Positions 7,700 through 16,606 of a DNA stretch of 64,000 nt are shown one piece after another (within the stretch, counting starts at the first letter, position 1; every line of letters begins with the position of its first letter). The notes beneath the pieces were generated by a model, which worked only from the letters and a program-made list of their open reading frames with translations, searched no databases and had not been told where the DNA came from. The translations under genes and the position numbers were made by a program. The stretch is from Gemmiger formicilis (lineage in GTDB: Bacteria; Bacillota; Clostridia; Oscillospirales; Ruminococcaceae). The stretch is taken from positions 247,964 through 311,963 of the forward strand of contig NZ_FUYF01000003.1 in NCBI RefSeq assembly GCF_900167555.1, read 5' to 3'.

Positions 7700-8628
7700 G
7701 CGCGATGTTCCTTTCTTAACCGTGTCAGAAACTCTGTAAAATAGGGCGGCAGGGGCGAATCAAACTGCATCCACTCCCCTGTCCGCGGGTGGACAAAGCC
7801 CAGCTCCTTGGCGTGCAGGCACTGGCCATTCAGCGATTTGATGCAGTTTTTGGGGCCGTACACAGCATCCCCTGCCAACGGATGCCCCGTCGAGGCCATG
7901 TGTACACGAATCTGATGGGTGCGCCCGGTCTTTAATTTGCACGCAATGTAAGTGAAATTGCCGCAGCGTTCCAGCACCTGCCAGCCCGTGTAGGCATACT
8001 TGGCCCCCGCCGCGTTCTCGGCCAGGACGGCCATTTTCTTGCGGTCCCGCGGGTCGCGTCCGAGCCACTTTTCCACAAAGCCCTCGTCCTCCTTGAGGTT
8101 ACCGTACACCACGGCATGGTAGACGCGGTGGATGCTGTGTACGCTCATCTGGGCGCTGAGCGCCTGATGGGCGGCATCGTTTTTGGCAACGACGAGAAGG
8201 CCGCTCGTGTCCTTGTCAATGCGGTGGACGATGCCCGGACGGATGGCCCCGCCGATGCCCGACAGCTGCCCCGCGCAGTGGTAAAGCAGCGCGTTGACGA
8301 GCGTGCCGTCCGGGTTGCCGGGGGCCGGGTGCACGACCATGCCCTTAGGCTTGTTGACAACGAGCAGGTCGTCGTCCTCGTACACAATGTCCAGCGGGAT
8401 GTTCTGGGGCCGGGCCTCGATGGGCTGCGGGTCAGGCAGGTCGATGGCGTAGATTTTGCCGGGCGCCACCTTATCCTTTTTGTTGACGGGCGCGCCGCCG
8501 CAGGTCACAAGCCCCTGCTCGATCAGATTTTGCAGCGCACTGCGGGACAGCGTCGGGCACTGCCCGGTCAGCCAGGCGTCCAGGCGTCCGCTGTCGCCGG
8601 GGGCTGCGGTAAGCTCAAGCCGCTCCAT
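7696..8628 (-). CDS. rluD: 23S rRNA pseudouridine synthase, RluD type
   Basis: The 310-aa protein has an N-terminal S4 RNA-binding domain (SGRLDAWLTGQCPTLSRSAL, residues 12-60), then a PseudoU_synth_2 domain with the catalytic Asp in HRIDKDTSGLLVVAK. KTGRTHQIRVHMASTGHPLAGD completes the active site. RluD modifies U1911/1915/1917 of helix 69 in 23S rRNA. It overlaps the end of lspA by 14 nt, an order (lspA then rluD/ylyB) conserved in many Firmicutes. A second RluA-family gene is at 25805-26713. Confidence 0.85.
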   Translation of the reverse strand: MERLELTAAPGDSGRLDAWLTGQCPTLSRSALQNLIEQGLVTCGGAPVNKKDKVAPGKIYAIDLPDPQPIEARPQNIPLDIVYEDDDLLVVNKPKGMVVHPAPGNPDGTLVNALLYHCAGQLSGIGGAIRPGIVHRIDKDTSGLLVVAKNDAAHQALSAQMSVHSIHRVYHAVVYGNLKEDEGFVEKWLGRDPRDRKKMAVLAENAAGAKYAYTGWQVLERCGNFTYIACKLKTGRTHQIRVHMASTGHPLAGDAVYGPKNCIKSLNGQCLHAKELGFVHPRTGEWMQFDSPLPPYFTEFLTRLRKEHRA

Positions 8629-9112
8629 CTTCGTCCGCCTTTGGCTCTGCGCTCTTATCCTTTTTGAAAGAGTCCAGCAGCACGGCGAGCATCAGCAGAC
8701 CGACGCCGACACAGACGCAGATGTCCGCAAAATTGAAGATGGCAAACCGCATGAACAGCACATTGATGTAGTCCACGACCACACCGTTGAGCACGCGGTC
8801 AATGAGGTTGCCCACGCCGCCGCCCAGTACCAGCGTCCAGGCTGCGCGCTCTGTCAGCGGCATTTTGCGCACGAACAGCATGATAAGGACAGCCAGCAGC
8901 ATGACCGACGTCATGCCGATGAGCAGTCCCTGCTTACCGGCCAGCATCGAAAACGCCATGCCGTCATTCAGGCAGTAGCGCAGCTCCACAACGCCGGGCA
9001 GCACGTCCATGCTGCCCACCGGCAGCAGCGCCGCCGTGGCCCAGTGCTTGATGAGCTGGTCAATGACGACCAGAATGGCCGCTCCTGCCAGCGATAACAA
9101 ACCAGAAATCAT
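8615..9112 (-). CDS. lspA: Lipoprotein signal peptidase (signal peptidase II)
   Basis: The 165-aa membrane protein has four hydrophobic segments. The two catalytic aspartates lie in GGVGNLIDRV and IFNFADICV, the LspA signatures. It cleaves the signal peptide of diacylglyceryl-modified prolipoproteins, such as the several binding lipoproteins in this window. The charged C-terminal tail is longer than usual. An AAGGTG ribosome-binding site precedes the ATG. It starts just after the ileS terminator and no separate promoter is evident, so it may depend on read-through. Confidence 0.9.
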   Translation of the reverse strand: MISGLLSLAGAAILVVIDQLIKHWATAALLPVGSMDVLPGVVELRYCLNDGMAFSMLAGKQGLLIGMTSVMLLAVLIMLFVRKMPLTERAAWTLVLGGGVGNLIDRVLNGVVVDYINVLFMRFAIFNFADICVCVGVGLLMLAVLLDSFKKDKSAEPKADEDGAA

Positions 9113-9126
9113 ACAACACCTTATCC

Positions 9127-9165
9127 GAAAAAATCAGCGGTGCTTAAACGTATAAGCACCGCTGA
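9127..9165 (-). terminator. Intrinsic terminator after ileS
   Basis: On the minus strand TCAGCGGTGCTTA pairs with TAAGCACCGCTGA and TTTTTTCGG follows. It is strong and lies between ileS and lspA. Confidence 0.85.
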
Positions 9166-9178
9166 CGGTAGAGTAAAT

Positions 9179-11953
9179 TTACTGCTTCAAGACCTTAGCG
9201 CAGCGCGGGCAGAGGCCGTCCTCACCGACGGTGGTCTCGTACTTCCAGCAGCGCAGGCACTTGTTGCCAGCCGCATGGGCAGCGCTGACGCCGAGACCCT
9301 CGACCAGGCCCTTGACGCCGCCCTCACCCTCGACAAGGTCAACGTGGGAGACGATGAACAGGTCAGCCAGCTCATCCATCGGGATGGCGTTCAGGAAGTC
9401 GTAGACCTCCTTGCTGCAGTACAGCGTCAGACCGGCCTCCAGCGCAGAGCCGATGACCTTATCGGCACGGGCCTGCTCCAGCACCTTCTTGACATCGTCG
9501 CGGATGGCCATGATGCGGTCCCACTTAGCTTCAAACGCCTCATCGGCGGCAGCCTTGGCCTCGGGCATCTGCTCAAAGACAACATAGTCCTTCATGCCGT
9601 CCAGCTTCGGGATGTAGCTCCAGATCTCCTGGCTGGTGAAGCACAGGATAGGTGCCAGCAGCTTGGTGAAGTCGACCAGGATGCGGTATAGCGCGGTCTG
9701 GGCACAGCGGCGTGCGTGGTCATCTGCGCAGTACAGACGATCCTTGATGACGTCCATGTAGAAGTTGGACATATCAATGACGCAGAAGTTGTACAGTGCG
9801 TGGTAGGCACGGCTGAAGTCGTAGTGCTCGTAGGCATCGCGCATGGTGGCGGTCAGCTTGTTGCAGGCCTCGAGCGCCCAGCGGTCGATCTCGAACAGCT
9901 GGTCATCATCGACCATATCCTTCGCGGGATCAAAGTCGCTGATATTGCCCAGCATGAAGCGGGCCGTGTTGCGCATCTTGCGGTACGCCTCGGACAGCTG
10001 GCGGAAAATTTCCTTACCGGCGCGGACGTCGACGGTGTAATCGCTGGAAGCGACCCACAGACGGATGATGTCAGCACCGTAGTCGCGGATGATCTCACTG
10101 GGCTCCATGCCGTTGCCGGCGGACTTGTGCATCTGCTTGCCCTGGGCATCGACGACCCAGCCGTGGCACAGAACCTCGCGGTACGGGGCCACACCCTGGG
10201 TGGCGACGCTGGTCAGCAGACTGGACTGGAACCAGCCGCGGAACTGGTCGGCACCCTCCATATACATATCAACGGGCCAGCGCAGCTCGGGGCGCTCACG
10301 GCAGACAGCGCTCCAGGTGGAGCCAGAGTCAAACCAGACGTCCATGATGTCGGGGTCCTTCTCCCAGTCGGAGGCACCGCACTCGCAGACCTCGGTCTTG
10401 GGCAGGATGTCGTTGGCATCGTACTTGTACCAGGCGTCGCTGCCCTCCTTGCGGAACAGGTCGGACACAGCCTTGATGGAGGCATCGGTGATATGGTACT
10501 TGCCGCACTTCTTGCAGTAGAATACCGGGATGGGCACGCCCCAGACGCGCTGGCGGCTGATGCACCAGTCACTGCGGTCACGGACCATACCGGCCATGCG
10601 GTCATGGCCCCACGCCGGCTGCCAGTGCACGCTGTCAATGGCCTTGTAGACGTCCTCCTTGAAGGCGTCGATGGAGCAGAACCACTGCTCGGTAGCACGG
10701 AAGATGATGGGATGATGGCAGCGCCAGCAATGCGGGTACTGGTGGGTGATGTGCTGCACGCCCATCAGATGGCCGCTCTCCTTGATGTGCTCCAGAATGA
10801 CCTTGTTGGCGTCCCAGACCTTGAGACCGGCAAACTTCTCGCCCGCCTCGGCGGTCAGGCGGCCCGCGTCGTCCACGGGAACGACAACGGGAACCTGCGG
10901 ATAGTGATTGACGCAGACCTCAAAGTCCTCAACACCATGGCCGGGAGCGGTGTGGACGCAGCCCGTGCCGCCTTCCAGCGTGACGTGGTCACCCAGAATG
11001 ACCAGACCCTTGCGGTCAAGGAACGGATGCTGATACTGCATGAGCTCGAGCTCACTGCCGAGAACAGTCTCGGGCAGGACCTCGTACTCGTCGATATGGC
11101 AACCCTTCATCGTGGACTCAACGAGCTCGCGGGCCATGATGTGGTAGGCGTCACCGATCTTGACGAAGGCATATTCCAGATTGGGGTTCAGGCAGGTCGC
11201 GACGTTGGCGGGCAGCGTCCAGGTGGTGGTCGTCCAGATGACGATCCATGCCTTGTCCAGCGGGATGTTATGCTTGGCCAGCACGCCGTTGGGGTCGTCG
11301 GTCAGCTTGAAGCGGACATAGATGGAATCGCACTCGTCCTCGGCGTACTCGATCTCAGCCTCGGCCAGGGCGGTGCGGTCCTCGGGGCACCAGTACACGG
11401 CCTTCATGCCCTTGTAGATGTAACCCTTCTTGGCCATCTCGCCGAAGATCTCGACCTGGCGGGCCTCAAACTCGGGGCGCAGGGTCAGGTAGGGGTTCTC
11501 AAAGTCGCCCTGCACGCCCAGACGCTTGAACTGCTCGTTCATGACGCCGATGTGCTCGGTGGCAAACTCCTTGCAGATCTGGCGCAGCTCCAGCTTGGAG
11601 ACACCGGCCTTCTTGTCGCCGAGGGAGCTCAGCGCCTTCAGCTCGATGGGCAGGCCGTGGGTGTCATAGCCGGGCACGTAGGGTGCCTGGAAGCCGGACA
11701 TGTTCTTATAGCGGATGATGATGTCCTTGATGATCTTGTTCAGGGCCGTACCCATGTGGATATTGCCGTTGGCATACGGAGGGCCGTCATGCAGGATGTA
11801 CTGCGGCTTGCCCTCATTGTTCTTAATCATCTGCTCATAGACATGGTTCTGCTCCCAGTCCTCGAGCATTTTGGGTTCCTTCTTCGGCAGACCGGCCCGC
11901 ATTTCAAACGGGGTCTGCATCTTATGGATGGTGTCGTTGTAGTTCTGCGCCAA
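9179..11953 (-). CDS. ileS: Isoleucine-tRNA ligase
   Basis: The 924-aa class I synthetase has the HIGH-type motif NGNIHMGTA at residues 62-70 and the KMSKS-type motif as KQMHKS near 605. A CP1 editing domain with TTTTWTLPAN lies between. A C-terminal zinc finger has four Cys (CLRCWKYE...CPRC). It charges tRNA-Ile in the cytoplasm and edits mischarged valine. Size and HMGT/KQMHKS variants fit the bacterial IleS1-like group. It starts 53 nt after divIVA ends; this gap is too short for the T-box leader seen before ileS in many Firmicutes. Expression is therefore probably from the sepF promoter. Confidence 0.95.
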   Translation of the reverse strand: MAQNYNDTIHKMQTPFEMRAGLPKKEPKMLEDWEQNHVYEQMIKNNEGKPQYILHDGPPYANGNIHMGTALNKIIKDIIIRYKNMSGFQAPYVPGYDTHGLPIELKALSSLGDKKAGVSKLELRQICKEFATEHIGVMNEQFKRLGVQGDFENPYLTLRPEFEARQVEIFGEMAKKGYIYKGMKAVYWCPEDRTALAEAEIEYAEDECDSIYVRFKLTDDPNGVLAKHNIPLDKAWIVIWTTTTWTLPANVATCLNPNLEYAFVKIGDAYHIMARELVESTMKGCHIDEYEVLPETVLGSELELMQYQHPFLDRKGLVILGDHVTLEGGTGCVHTAPGHGVEDFEVCVNHYPQVPVVVPVDDAGRLTAEAGEKFAGLKVWDANKVILEHIKESGHLMGVQHITHQYPHCWRCHHPIIFRATEQWFCSIDAFKEDVYKAIDSVHWQPAWGHDRMAGMVRDRSDWCISRQRVWGVPIPVFYCKKCGKYHITDASIKAVSDLFRKEGSDAWYKYDANDILPKTEVCECGASDWEKDPDIMDVWFDSGSTWSAVCRERPELRWPVDMYMEGADQFRGWFQSSLLTSVATQGVAPYREVLCHGWVVDAQGKQMHKSAGNGMEPSEIIRDYGADIIRLWVASSDYTVDVRAGKEIFRQLSEAYRKMRNTARFMLGNISDFDPAKDMVDDDQLFEIDRWALEACNKLTATMRDAYEHYDFSRAYHALYNFCVIDMSNFYMDVIKDRLYCADDHARRCAQTALYRILVDFTKLLAPILCFTSQEIWSYIPKLDGMKDYVVFEQMPEAKAAADEAFEAKWDRIMAIRDDVKKVLEQARADKVIGSALEAGLTLYCSKEVYDFLNAIPMDELADLFIVSHVDLVEGEGGVKGLVEGLGVSAAHAAGNKCLRCWKYETTVGEDGLCPRCAKVLKQ

Positions 11954-12006
11954 AGTTTCCTACTCTCCTCTATTTATTGGATTCTTTAGTTATATCACAT
12001 CGGGCG

Positions 12007-12975
12007 TCAGCTGTCAAAGTCAACGCCTTCAAAGTTATCGAACGCCGGGGAATTCAGCTCCTCCTGCGGTTCGTCACTTGCCTTTTTGCGGGTCGTGCGC
12101 CTTGTCGTACCGGCCTTGCGGCGGCGGGCAGGCTTGGCCTCCGGCTCGTCATACAGGCCGGAGACATCCTGGAATCGCGTCTCGTCGATGGCGGGCTCCT
12201 CCACGGGGATCGGGGCGGGCTCGGCTTCCTCCGGTTCCTCCGGGTGCGGCGCGATGGCAAATTCCACCGTGTCTACCTTTTCGCCCTGAGCCCGGGCACT
12301 TTCCGTCGGCTCCGGCACGGGCTGGGCTGTGGGCGGCTCATAGTAGGCCGTCTCCTGCATGGCGGGCATCTGGGCTGCCTGCTGTATCGGGGCCGACTCC
12401 GGCACAGGCTGGGCTGCGGGGGCCGTGTAGACCGGGGCCTGCACAGCGGGCTGCGGCTCTGCCGCAGGGGCAGCGGCCTGCTCCGGGGCCGGGGACGGCG
12501 GCGGAACGGGTTCATCCTCGGGCCGTCTGGTATAATCGGGCAGTTTATTGATAAGGTTGATATGCTTGCGGTACATCTCGATCAGCGAACGCTTGAAGCT
12601 GTCTGCCTCACCCTTGAGCGTGACGATCTCCTGCTTGGCCAGCTCGACGTCATCGCGGGCGCGCTGCTCACGGTCCTCCGCCTTGATGTTGGCCGAGCGG
12701 ATGATCTCCGCCGCTTTCTGCTTGGACTCGCGGATAATACTGTCCCCCATGCGCTGGGCGTTGATCATCGACGTACTCAGGGAGTTTTCCATCGTTCGGT
12801 ATTTTTCAATGCGCTGGGCCAGCATGACGAGCTTTTTCTGCAAATCATCATTCTGGGCAGCCAGGTCGTCCATTGCCTGGGCGACCTGCTTGAGATAATC
12901 ATCCACATCCTCACGGCGATAGCCCTGGAACGCTTTGTCAAATGTGACGTGGCGGACATCCTCGGAAGAGATCAT
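12007..12975 (-). CDS. divIVA: DivIVA-domain cell division/polarity protein
   Basis: The ATG at 12975 is used because an AGGAGG lies 9 nt upstream; longer frames have no such signal. The 322-aa protein starts MISSEDVRHVTFDKAFQGYR, the DivIVA lipid-binding domain, followed by a long coiled coil to about residue 160. A Pro/Glu/Ala-rich linker then leads to a basic tail (KPARRRKAGTTRRTTRKK). DivIVA proteins bind curved membrane at septa and poles and recruit partners. The basic, low-complexity C-terminus is unusual and might bind nucleic acid or membrane. It sits with sepF and ylmH, the standard Gram-positive division cluster. Confidence 0.85.
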   Translation of the reverse strand: MISSEDVRHVTFDKAFQGYRREDVDDYLKQVAQAMDDLAAQNDDLQKKLVMLAQRIEKYRTMENSLSTSMINAQRMGDSIIRESKQKAAEIIRSANIKAEDREQRARDDVELAKQEIVTLKGEADSFKRSLIEMYRKHINLINKLPDYTRRPEDEPVPPPSPAPEQAAAPAAEPQPAVQAPVYTAPAAQPVPESAPIQQAAQMPAMQETAYYEPPTAQPVPEPTESARAQGEKVDTVEFAIAPHPEEPEEAEPAPIPVEEPAIDETRFQDVSGLYDEPEAKPARRRKAGTTRRTTRKKASDEPQEELNSPAFDNFEGVDFDS

Positions 12976-13049
12976 GACAGCTTTCCTCCTGTATGCGGGG
13001 CGCACGGCCCCGTTATTCCCTGCCCGCAGCGCTGCGGGCGATCCTGCGC

Positions 13050-13853
13050 TCAATATTGGTAAAAGGATATGAACAGACGATCCTTGCGGCTTTTGCCGCC
13101 GATGGCCGCCAGCTTGAAGCGCCCCACGCCGCGCACTGTAAAAATATCCGCGGCGTAGGCGGTCTCGTGGGCTGCCTTCAACGGCAGGTGGTTGATCTCT
13201 ACACGGCCCGCGGCGATATATTCTGCCGCGCGGGTGCGGGAGGTGTGCAACATGGCTGCCAGCACCGCGTCCGCACGCAGGGACGGCACGGTAGCCTCCT
13301 GCAGGGTGCGCTCGCGGCTTTCGGCCAGACGGGCGGGCAGTGCGTCGATGCACGCAGTATGCACGGTGCAGTGCCCTGCGCCGGTCAGCTCCGCGTTTAT
13401 AAATTCCTGCTTGTCGGCGAGGATCACCGCGTAAAACGTGTCCTCACGCTCGGGGTCTGCCAGCAGGTCCCCCACGCAGCTGCGCTCAAGGCCAAGGCCC
13501 AGAATCGCACCGAGATAATCCCGGTGGGTCGGCAGCTTATTCCCGTAAGCGGTGCATTGCAGGTAGGCCAGCGGTTCTTCCTGCCAGGCGTCGGGCGGCT
13601 CAATACAGAGCACTCGGCGTTCTGCCGCGTCAAAGCCGCCCCAAAAGCGGATGCAGCTGCACCCGGCCTTGTTGCAAGCGGCCTGCGCCAGGCTCTGCTC
13701 CCGGTCCGAGAGAAAACCCGTATAACGCGGGATGCCGCGGCTTACCGCAACGCGGCACAGCTCCTCGACACGGCGCATCAGGCGGCGCTCGCCGTCATTC
13801 TGCGGCGGCACAAAGCCGCGCACCGCATTGGCGGTATCAGAAGAAGACGCCAT
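13050..13853 (-). CDS. ylmH: YlmH family S4-domain RNA-binding protein
   Basis: The ATG at 13853 overlaps the sepF end by 17 nt and gives 267 aa. The N-terminal half carries YTGFLSDREQSLAQ and the fold found in YlmH. HRDYLGAILGLGLERSCVGDLL in the middle is the family signature, and an S4 domain (RADAVLAAMLHTSRTRAAEYIAAGRVEIN) lies at the C-terminus. YlmH homologues bind ribosomes and have been linked to rescue of stalled peptidyl-tRNA complexes. The position between sepF and divIVA is conserved in Firmicutes. Confidence 0.85.
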   Translation of the reverse strand: MASSSDTANAVRGFVPPQNDGERRLMRRVEELCRVAVSRGIPRYTGFLSDREQSLAQAACNKAGCSCIRFWGGFDAAERRVLCIEPPDAWQEEPLAYLQCTAYGNKLPTHRDYLGAILGLGLERSCVGDLLADPEREDTFYAVILADKQEFINAELTGAGHCTVHTACIDALPARLAESRERTLQEATVPSLRADAVLAAMLHTSRTRAAEYIAAGRVEINHLPLKAAHETAYAADIFTVRGVGRFKLAAIGGKSRKDRLFISFYQY

Positions 13854-14292
13854 TGTTTTCCAGCTCGTCGAGCAGGTCACCCATAATATCAACGTTGTAC
13901 GGCGTAATAATGAAGGTGCTGGTCGCCACGCGCTTGATCTGGCCGTTGTTGGCATACGCTACACCGGACAGGAAGTCGATCAGACGGCGGGAGACCTCTT
14001 TGCTGGCAGACTCCAGATTCAGCACCACAGTATGCTTTGCGTTGAGCTGGTCCGCAATGCTGGACGCATCGTCAAAGCGTTCCGGTTTGACCAGAACGAC
14101 CTGCAGCTGGGTCGTCGCGTTGATGTTCACGACCTTATTGCTGTGCTGTTTGATCTCCTGCTGCTGGGTATACTCCTGCGCAGCTGCAGCCCCCTGCCCG
14201 CCGGGGAAAACATTCTCTTCAGTGTCATCTACATAGGAATCTGCATCGGGGTCGATACCGAGCTTGCTTCTCAAACTGTCAAGCATGGACAT
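13837..14292 (-). CDS. sepF: Cell division protein SepF
   Basis: The 151-aa protein has a short N-terminal amphipathic helix (MLDSLRSKLG), an acidic Gln-rich linker, and the globular SepF domain (VVLVKPERFDDASSIADQL through FIITPYNVDIMGDLL). SepF polymerises into rings, binds the FtsZ C-terminal tail and anchors Z-rings to the membrane. It is the first gene after a good sigma-A promoter, leading the sepF-ylmH-divIVA-ileS run. Confidence 0.9.
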   Translation of the reverse strand: MSMLDSLRSKLGIDPDADSYVDDTEENVFPGGQGAAAAQEYTQQQEIKQHSNKVVNINATTQLQVVLVKPERFDDASSIADQLNAKHTVVLNLESASKEVSRRLIDFLSGVAYANNGQIKRVATSTFIITPYNVDIMGDLLDELENNGVFF

Positions 14293-14362
14293 GGTCGTAA
14301 AACTCCTTTGATTAGAAAGCGCCGTTTACGTCAGCGCGTCATTACAGCGATATACATTAAAT

Positions 14363-14391
14363 ATTATCTTCTTTTTTGGCAGTCTTGTCAA
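14363..14391 (-). promoter_or_regulatory. Sigma-A promoter of the sepF-ylmH-divIVA-ileS operon
   Basis: A perfect -35 TTGACA (14386-14391) and GATAAT (14363-14368) are separated by 17 bp on the minus strand. An overlapping TAATAT would give a 19-bp spacer. The start codon of sepF is about 70 nt downstream. Confidence 0.75.
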
Positions 14392-14410
14392 TACAAACGG
14401 CGTATTTTCG

Positions 14411-15640
14411 TTATAATAGTTTGCCATCCTCCAAATTTGTGCCCTGCACGATGATCTCATCATAGAGGCGCACCTCATTTGCACTGCCGAGCTTGCCGTC
14501 CTCCGGGACAAGAATGTAGCTGTCGTTCTCATACAGCGTTGTGATCTTCAAAAAGCGCTGCAGGTTGCCGTACTTGACATAGACACCGCGCTGACCGTTC
14601 ACGATATGCAGCGCCGCCTTGTCGATGCGGATGCCCTCGTAGGTTTTTAAATCGACCTGCACGGTCTCGCAGCCCAGGCCCAGGACCTCGGCGCTGATGG
14701 TCTGGCATTGCAGCACGATCTTGGCAATGCCGTTGTCCTTGTCCTCGGTGACTTCCTCCACCGTGGCGGAAAGCGGGGTGTTCTGCTTGCCGGGTACGCT
14801 GATTTTCACCGTGGACAGACCGTCGAACCGTGCGGCGGTATCCAAATCGCAGACCGCGTAGAATTTCCAGCTGAAGCCCGTCACGATCTGTCCGGCGCGG
14901 TTTGTATCCGCTGCCGGGAAGCCGTCTGCCAGCATTTTTTGCAGCGTGGCCGGGTCGGCATCGGCCAGCGCCCGGCAGTCCGTCCGGATGGCGGGCGAGG
15001 CCTCCGTGCGGCTGAAATAGCCGTTCGTTGTGGCGGTGACGGTCTGCAGCGTGTCGAGCTGTGCCTTGATGCCGTCGTACTCGGTCTGCAGCGCTGCGAT
15101 GGACTGGGAGAAATCCGCCGTCTGCCCGGTGCTGATCTGCAGACGGTTCTGGGCCAGCAGAAAGCTGTCCTGCGCGTCGGAGATGCCGGTATACTGGGCA
15201 GTGTCCAGCTTATCCAGCAGGTTGTACAACGCCTGCTTTGTCTGGTTTGTCAGCACCGAAAGCTCACTGCCGGCAGAATTCTGCGACTTCGTAAGCAGCG
15301 TGATGGAGCGCTCGAGCCGGTCCAGACGCTCACGCTGCAGGCCCTGGGTGTCATCGGTGTAGCATTCGGCTACCACCGTGCCGTTCGTCACGCGCTCGCC
15401 ATCCTGCACAAGATAGCCGAGATTGCCGCTGCCCGGCACATCCACAGCGTCAAACGCCACAACGCCGGTCAGGTTCAGGCTTTCGGCCAGCGTGTAGCGG
15501 ATGGCGGTCTCAGTCTTGTAGGACCGATGGAAGATCAGCACGAACTGGACGGCAACATACAGCAGGAAGAGTGCCAGTGCCAGCAGACCCAGCGCGTGTA
15601 AAAGTTTTTTTGCCAGCGGGCGGTCCTGCCGGTTGCTCAC
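14411..15640 (-). CDS. HlyD-like membrane-anchored adaptor protein
   Basis: The 409-aa protein starts with GTG after a strong AAAGGAGGG. Residues about 14-36 form a membrane helix. A biotinyl-lipoyl-like segment (SGNLGYLVQDGERVTNGTVV) and a helical hairpin with heptads (RLDRLERSITLLTKSQNSAG...) follow. This is the HlyD/membrane-fusion-protein plan. No matching ABC or RND pump is adjacent. Such proteins are often found beside sepF in Clostridia, so a role at the envelope or division site is possible. The precise function is not known. Confidence 0.65.
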   Translation of the reverse strand: MSNRQDRPLAKKLLHALGLLALALFLLYVAVQFVLIFHRSYKTETAIRYTLAESLNLTGVVAFDAVDVPGSGNLGYLVQDGERVTNGTVVAECYTDDTQGLQRERLDRLERSITLLTKSQNSAGSELSVLTNQTKQALYNLLDKLDTAQYTGISDAQDSFLLAQNRLQISTGQTADFSQSIAALQTEYDGIKAQLDTLQTVTATTNGYFSRTEASPAIRTDCRALADADPATLQKMLADGFPAADTNRAGQIVTGFSWKFYAVCDLDTAARFDGLSTVKISVPGKQNTPLSATVEEVTEDKDNGIAKIVLQCQTISAEVLGLGCETVQVDLKTYEGIRIDKAALHIVNGQRGVYVKYGNLQRFLKITTLYENDSYILVPEDGKLGSANEVRLYDEIIVQGTNLEDGKLL

Positions 15641-15658
15641 GGTGCACCCTCCTTTCCG

Positions 15659-16606
15659 TTATTTCTCGTTGTGCAAAAAAGCCCGCACCAGCGTGCAGGC
15701 GCGCTCGGTGACATCCTCCTCATCCAGATAGAGCCACACCGCGTCGTTCTGACGGCGGAACCAGGTCAGCTGGCGCTTGGCGTAGTTGCGCGTTGCCTGC
15801 TTGAGACGCTCGGTGCATTCGGTCAGATTGGCCGTGCCCTCAAAGTACGGGAAGAATTCCTTGTAGCCGATGGCCTGCGCCGCCGTGCGGTAGGCATCGC
15901 GGTGGTCGTAGACCTGCCTTGCTTCGTCCAGCACACCGTTTTCGACCATTTCGTCCACGCGGCGGTCAATGCGGCTGTACAGCACTGCGCGGTCCCGGCA
16001 GGTCAGGCAGAGGCAGAGCGCATGGTAGGGTGCCTCGGCGGGCCTGGCCTCGCGGCGCTGGTCGCTCATGCGGCGGCCTGTGGCTTCAAAAAGCTCCAGT
16101 GCGCGGATGACGCGCGGCAGGTTGTTGGGGTGGACCTGAGCGGCGTAGTCGGGGTCGATTCTTTGCAGCTCGGCGTAAAGCGCCGCGCCGCCCTCGGTGT
16201 CCGCCCGCGCCTGTAATCGGGCGCGGATGGCGGGGTCGGTCTTTTCCGGGGCAAACGCCATACCGCTCAAAAGACTGGTGATATACAGCCCCGTGCCGCC
16301 CACGACGAGGGGCAGTCTGCCGCGGGCCGTGATGTCCCGTATCAGCGGGTCGGCGGCGGCGGTGAAGTCCGCCACGCTGTAGGGGGTCTCCGGCGACAGA
16401 AAGCCCAAAAGATAATGCGGTATCCCCTGCCGCTCCTCTGCACTCGGCTTCGCCGTGCCTACGTCGAGATTTTTGTAAATCTGCATCGAGTCTGCGTTGA
16501 TGATCTCGCCGTCAAAGGCTCTGGCCAGCGCGACGGAAAGTGCGGTCTTGCCGCTGGCCGTCGGCCCGCCGACGGCGACGACGCGGGGTTTAGACAAGTC
16601 GGCCAA
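15659..16606 (-). CDS. miaA: tRNA dimethylallyltransferase
   Basis: The 315-aa protein has the P-loop GGPTASGKTALS at residues 13-24 and the MiaA motifs INADSMQIYKNLDVGTAKP and GTGLYITSLLSG. The C-terminus has QLTWFRRQ, typical of the tRNA-binding part. It adds a dimethylallyl group to A37 of tRNAs that read UNN codons, giving i6A, the substrate of MiaB encoded at 22108-23490. The start is TTG with a weak GGAAAAG upstream and overlaps the mutL end by 17 nt. Confidence 0.9.
   Translation of the reverse strand: MADLSKPRVVAVGGPTASGKTALSVALARAFDGEIINADSMQIYKNLDVGTAKPSAEERQGIPHYLLGFLSPETPYSVADFTAAADPLIRDITARGRLPLVVGGTGLYITSLLSGMAFAPEKTDPAIRARLQARADTEGGAALYAELQRIDPDYAAQVHPNNLPRVIRALELFEATGRRMSDQRREARPAEAPYHALCLCLTCRDRAVLYSRIDRRVDEMVENGVLDEARQVYDHRDAYRTAAQAIGYKEFFPYFEGTANLTECTERLKQATRNYAKRQLTWFRRQNDAVWLYLDEEDVTERACTLVRAFLHNEK

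Noticed and set aside
9716..11989. 757-codon plus-strand open frame
   Set aside because: It mirrors ileS on the other strand; the ileS protein is complete with all motifs.
11954..12006. T-box leader for ileS
   Set aside because: Only 53 nt separate divIVA and ileS, too short for a T-box, and no antiterminator motif is seen.
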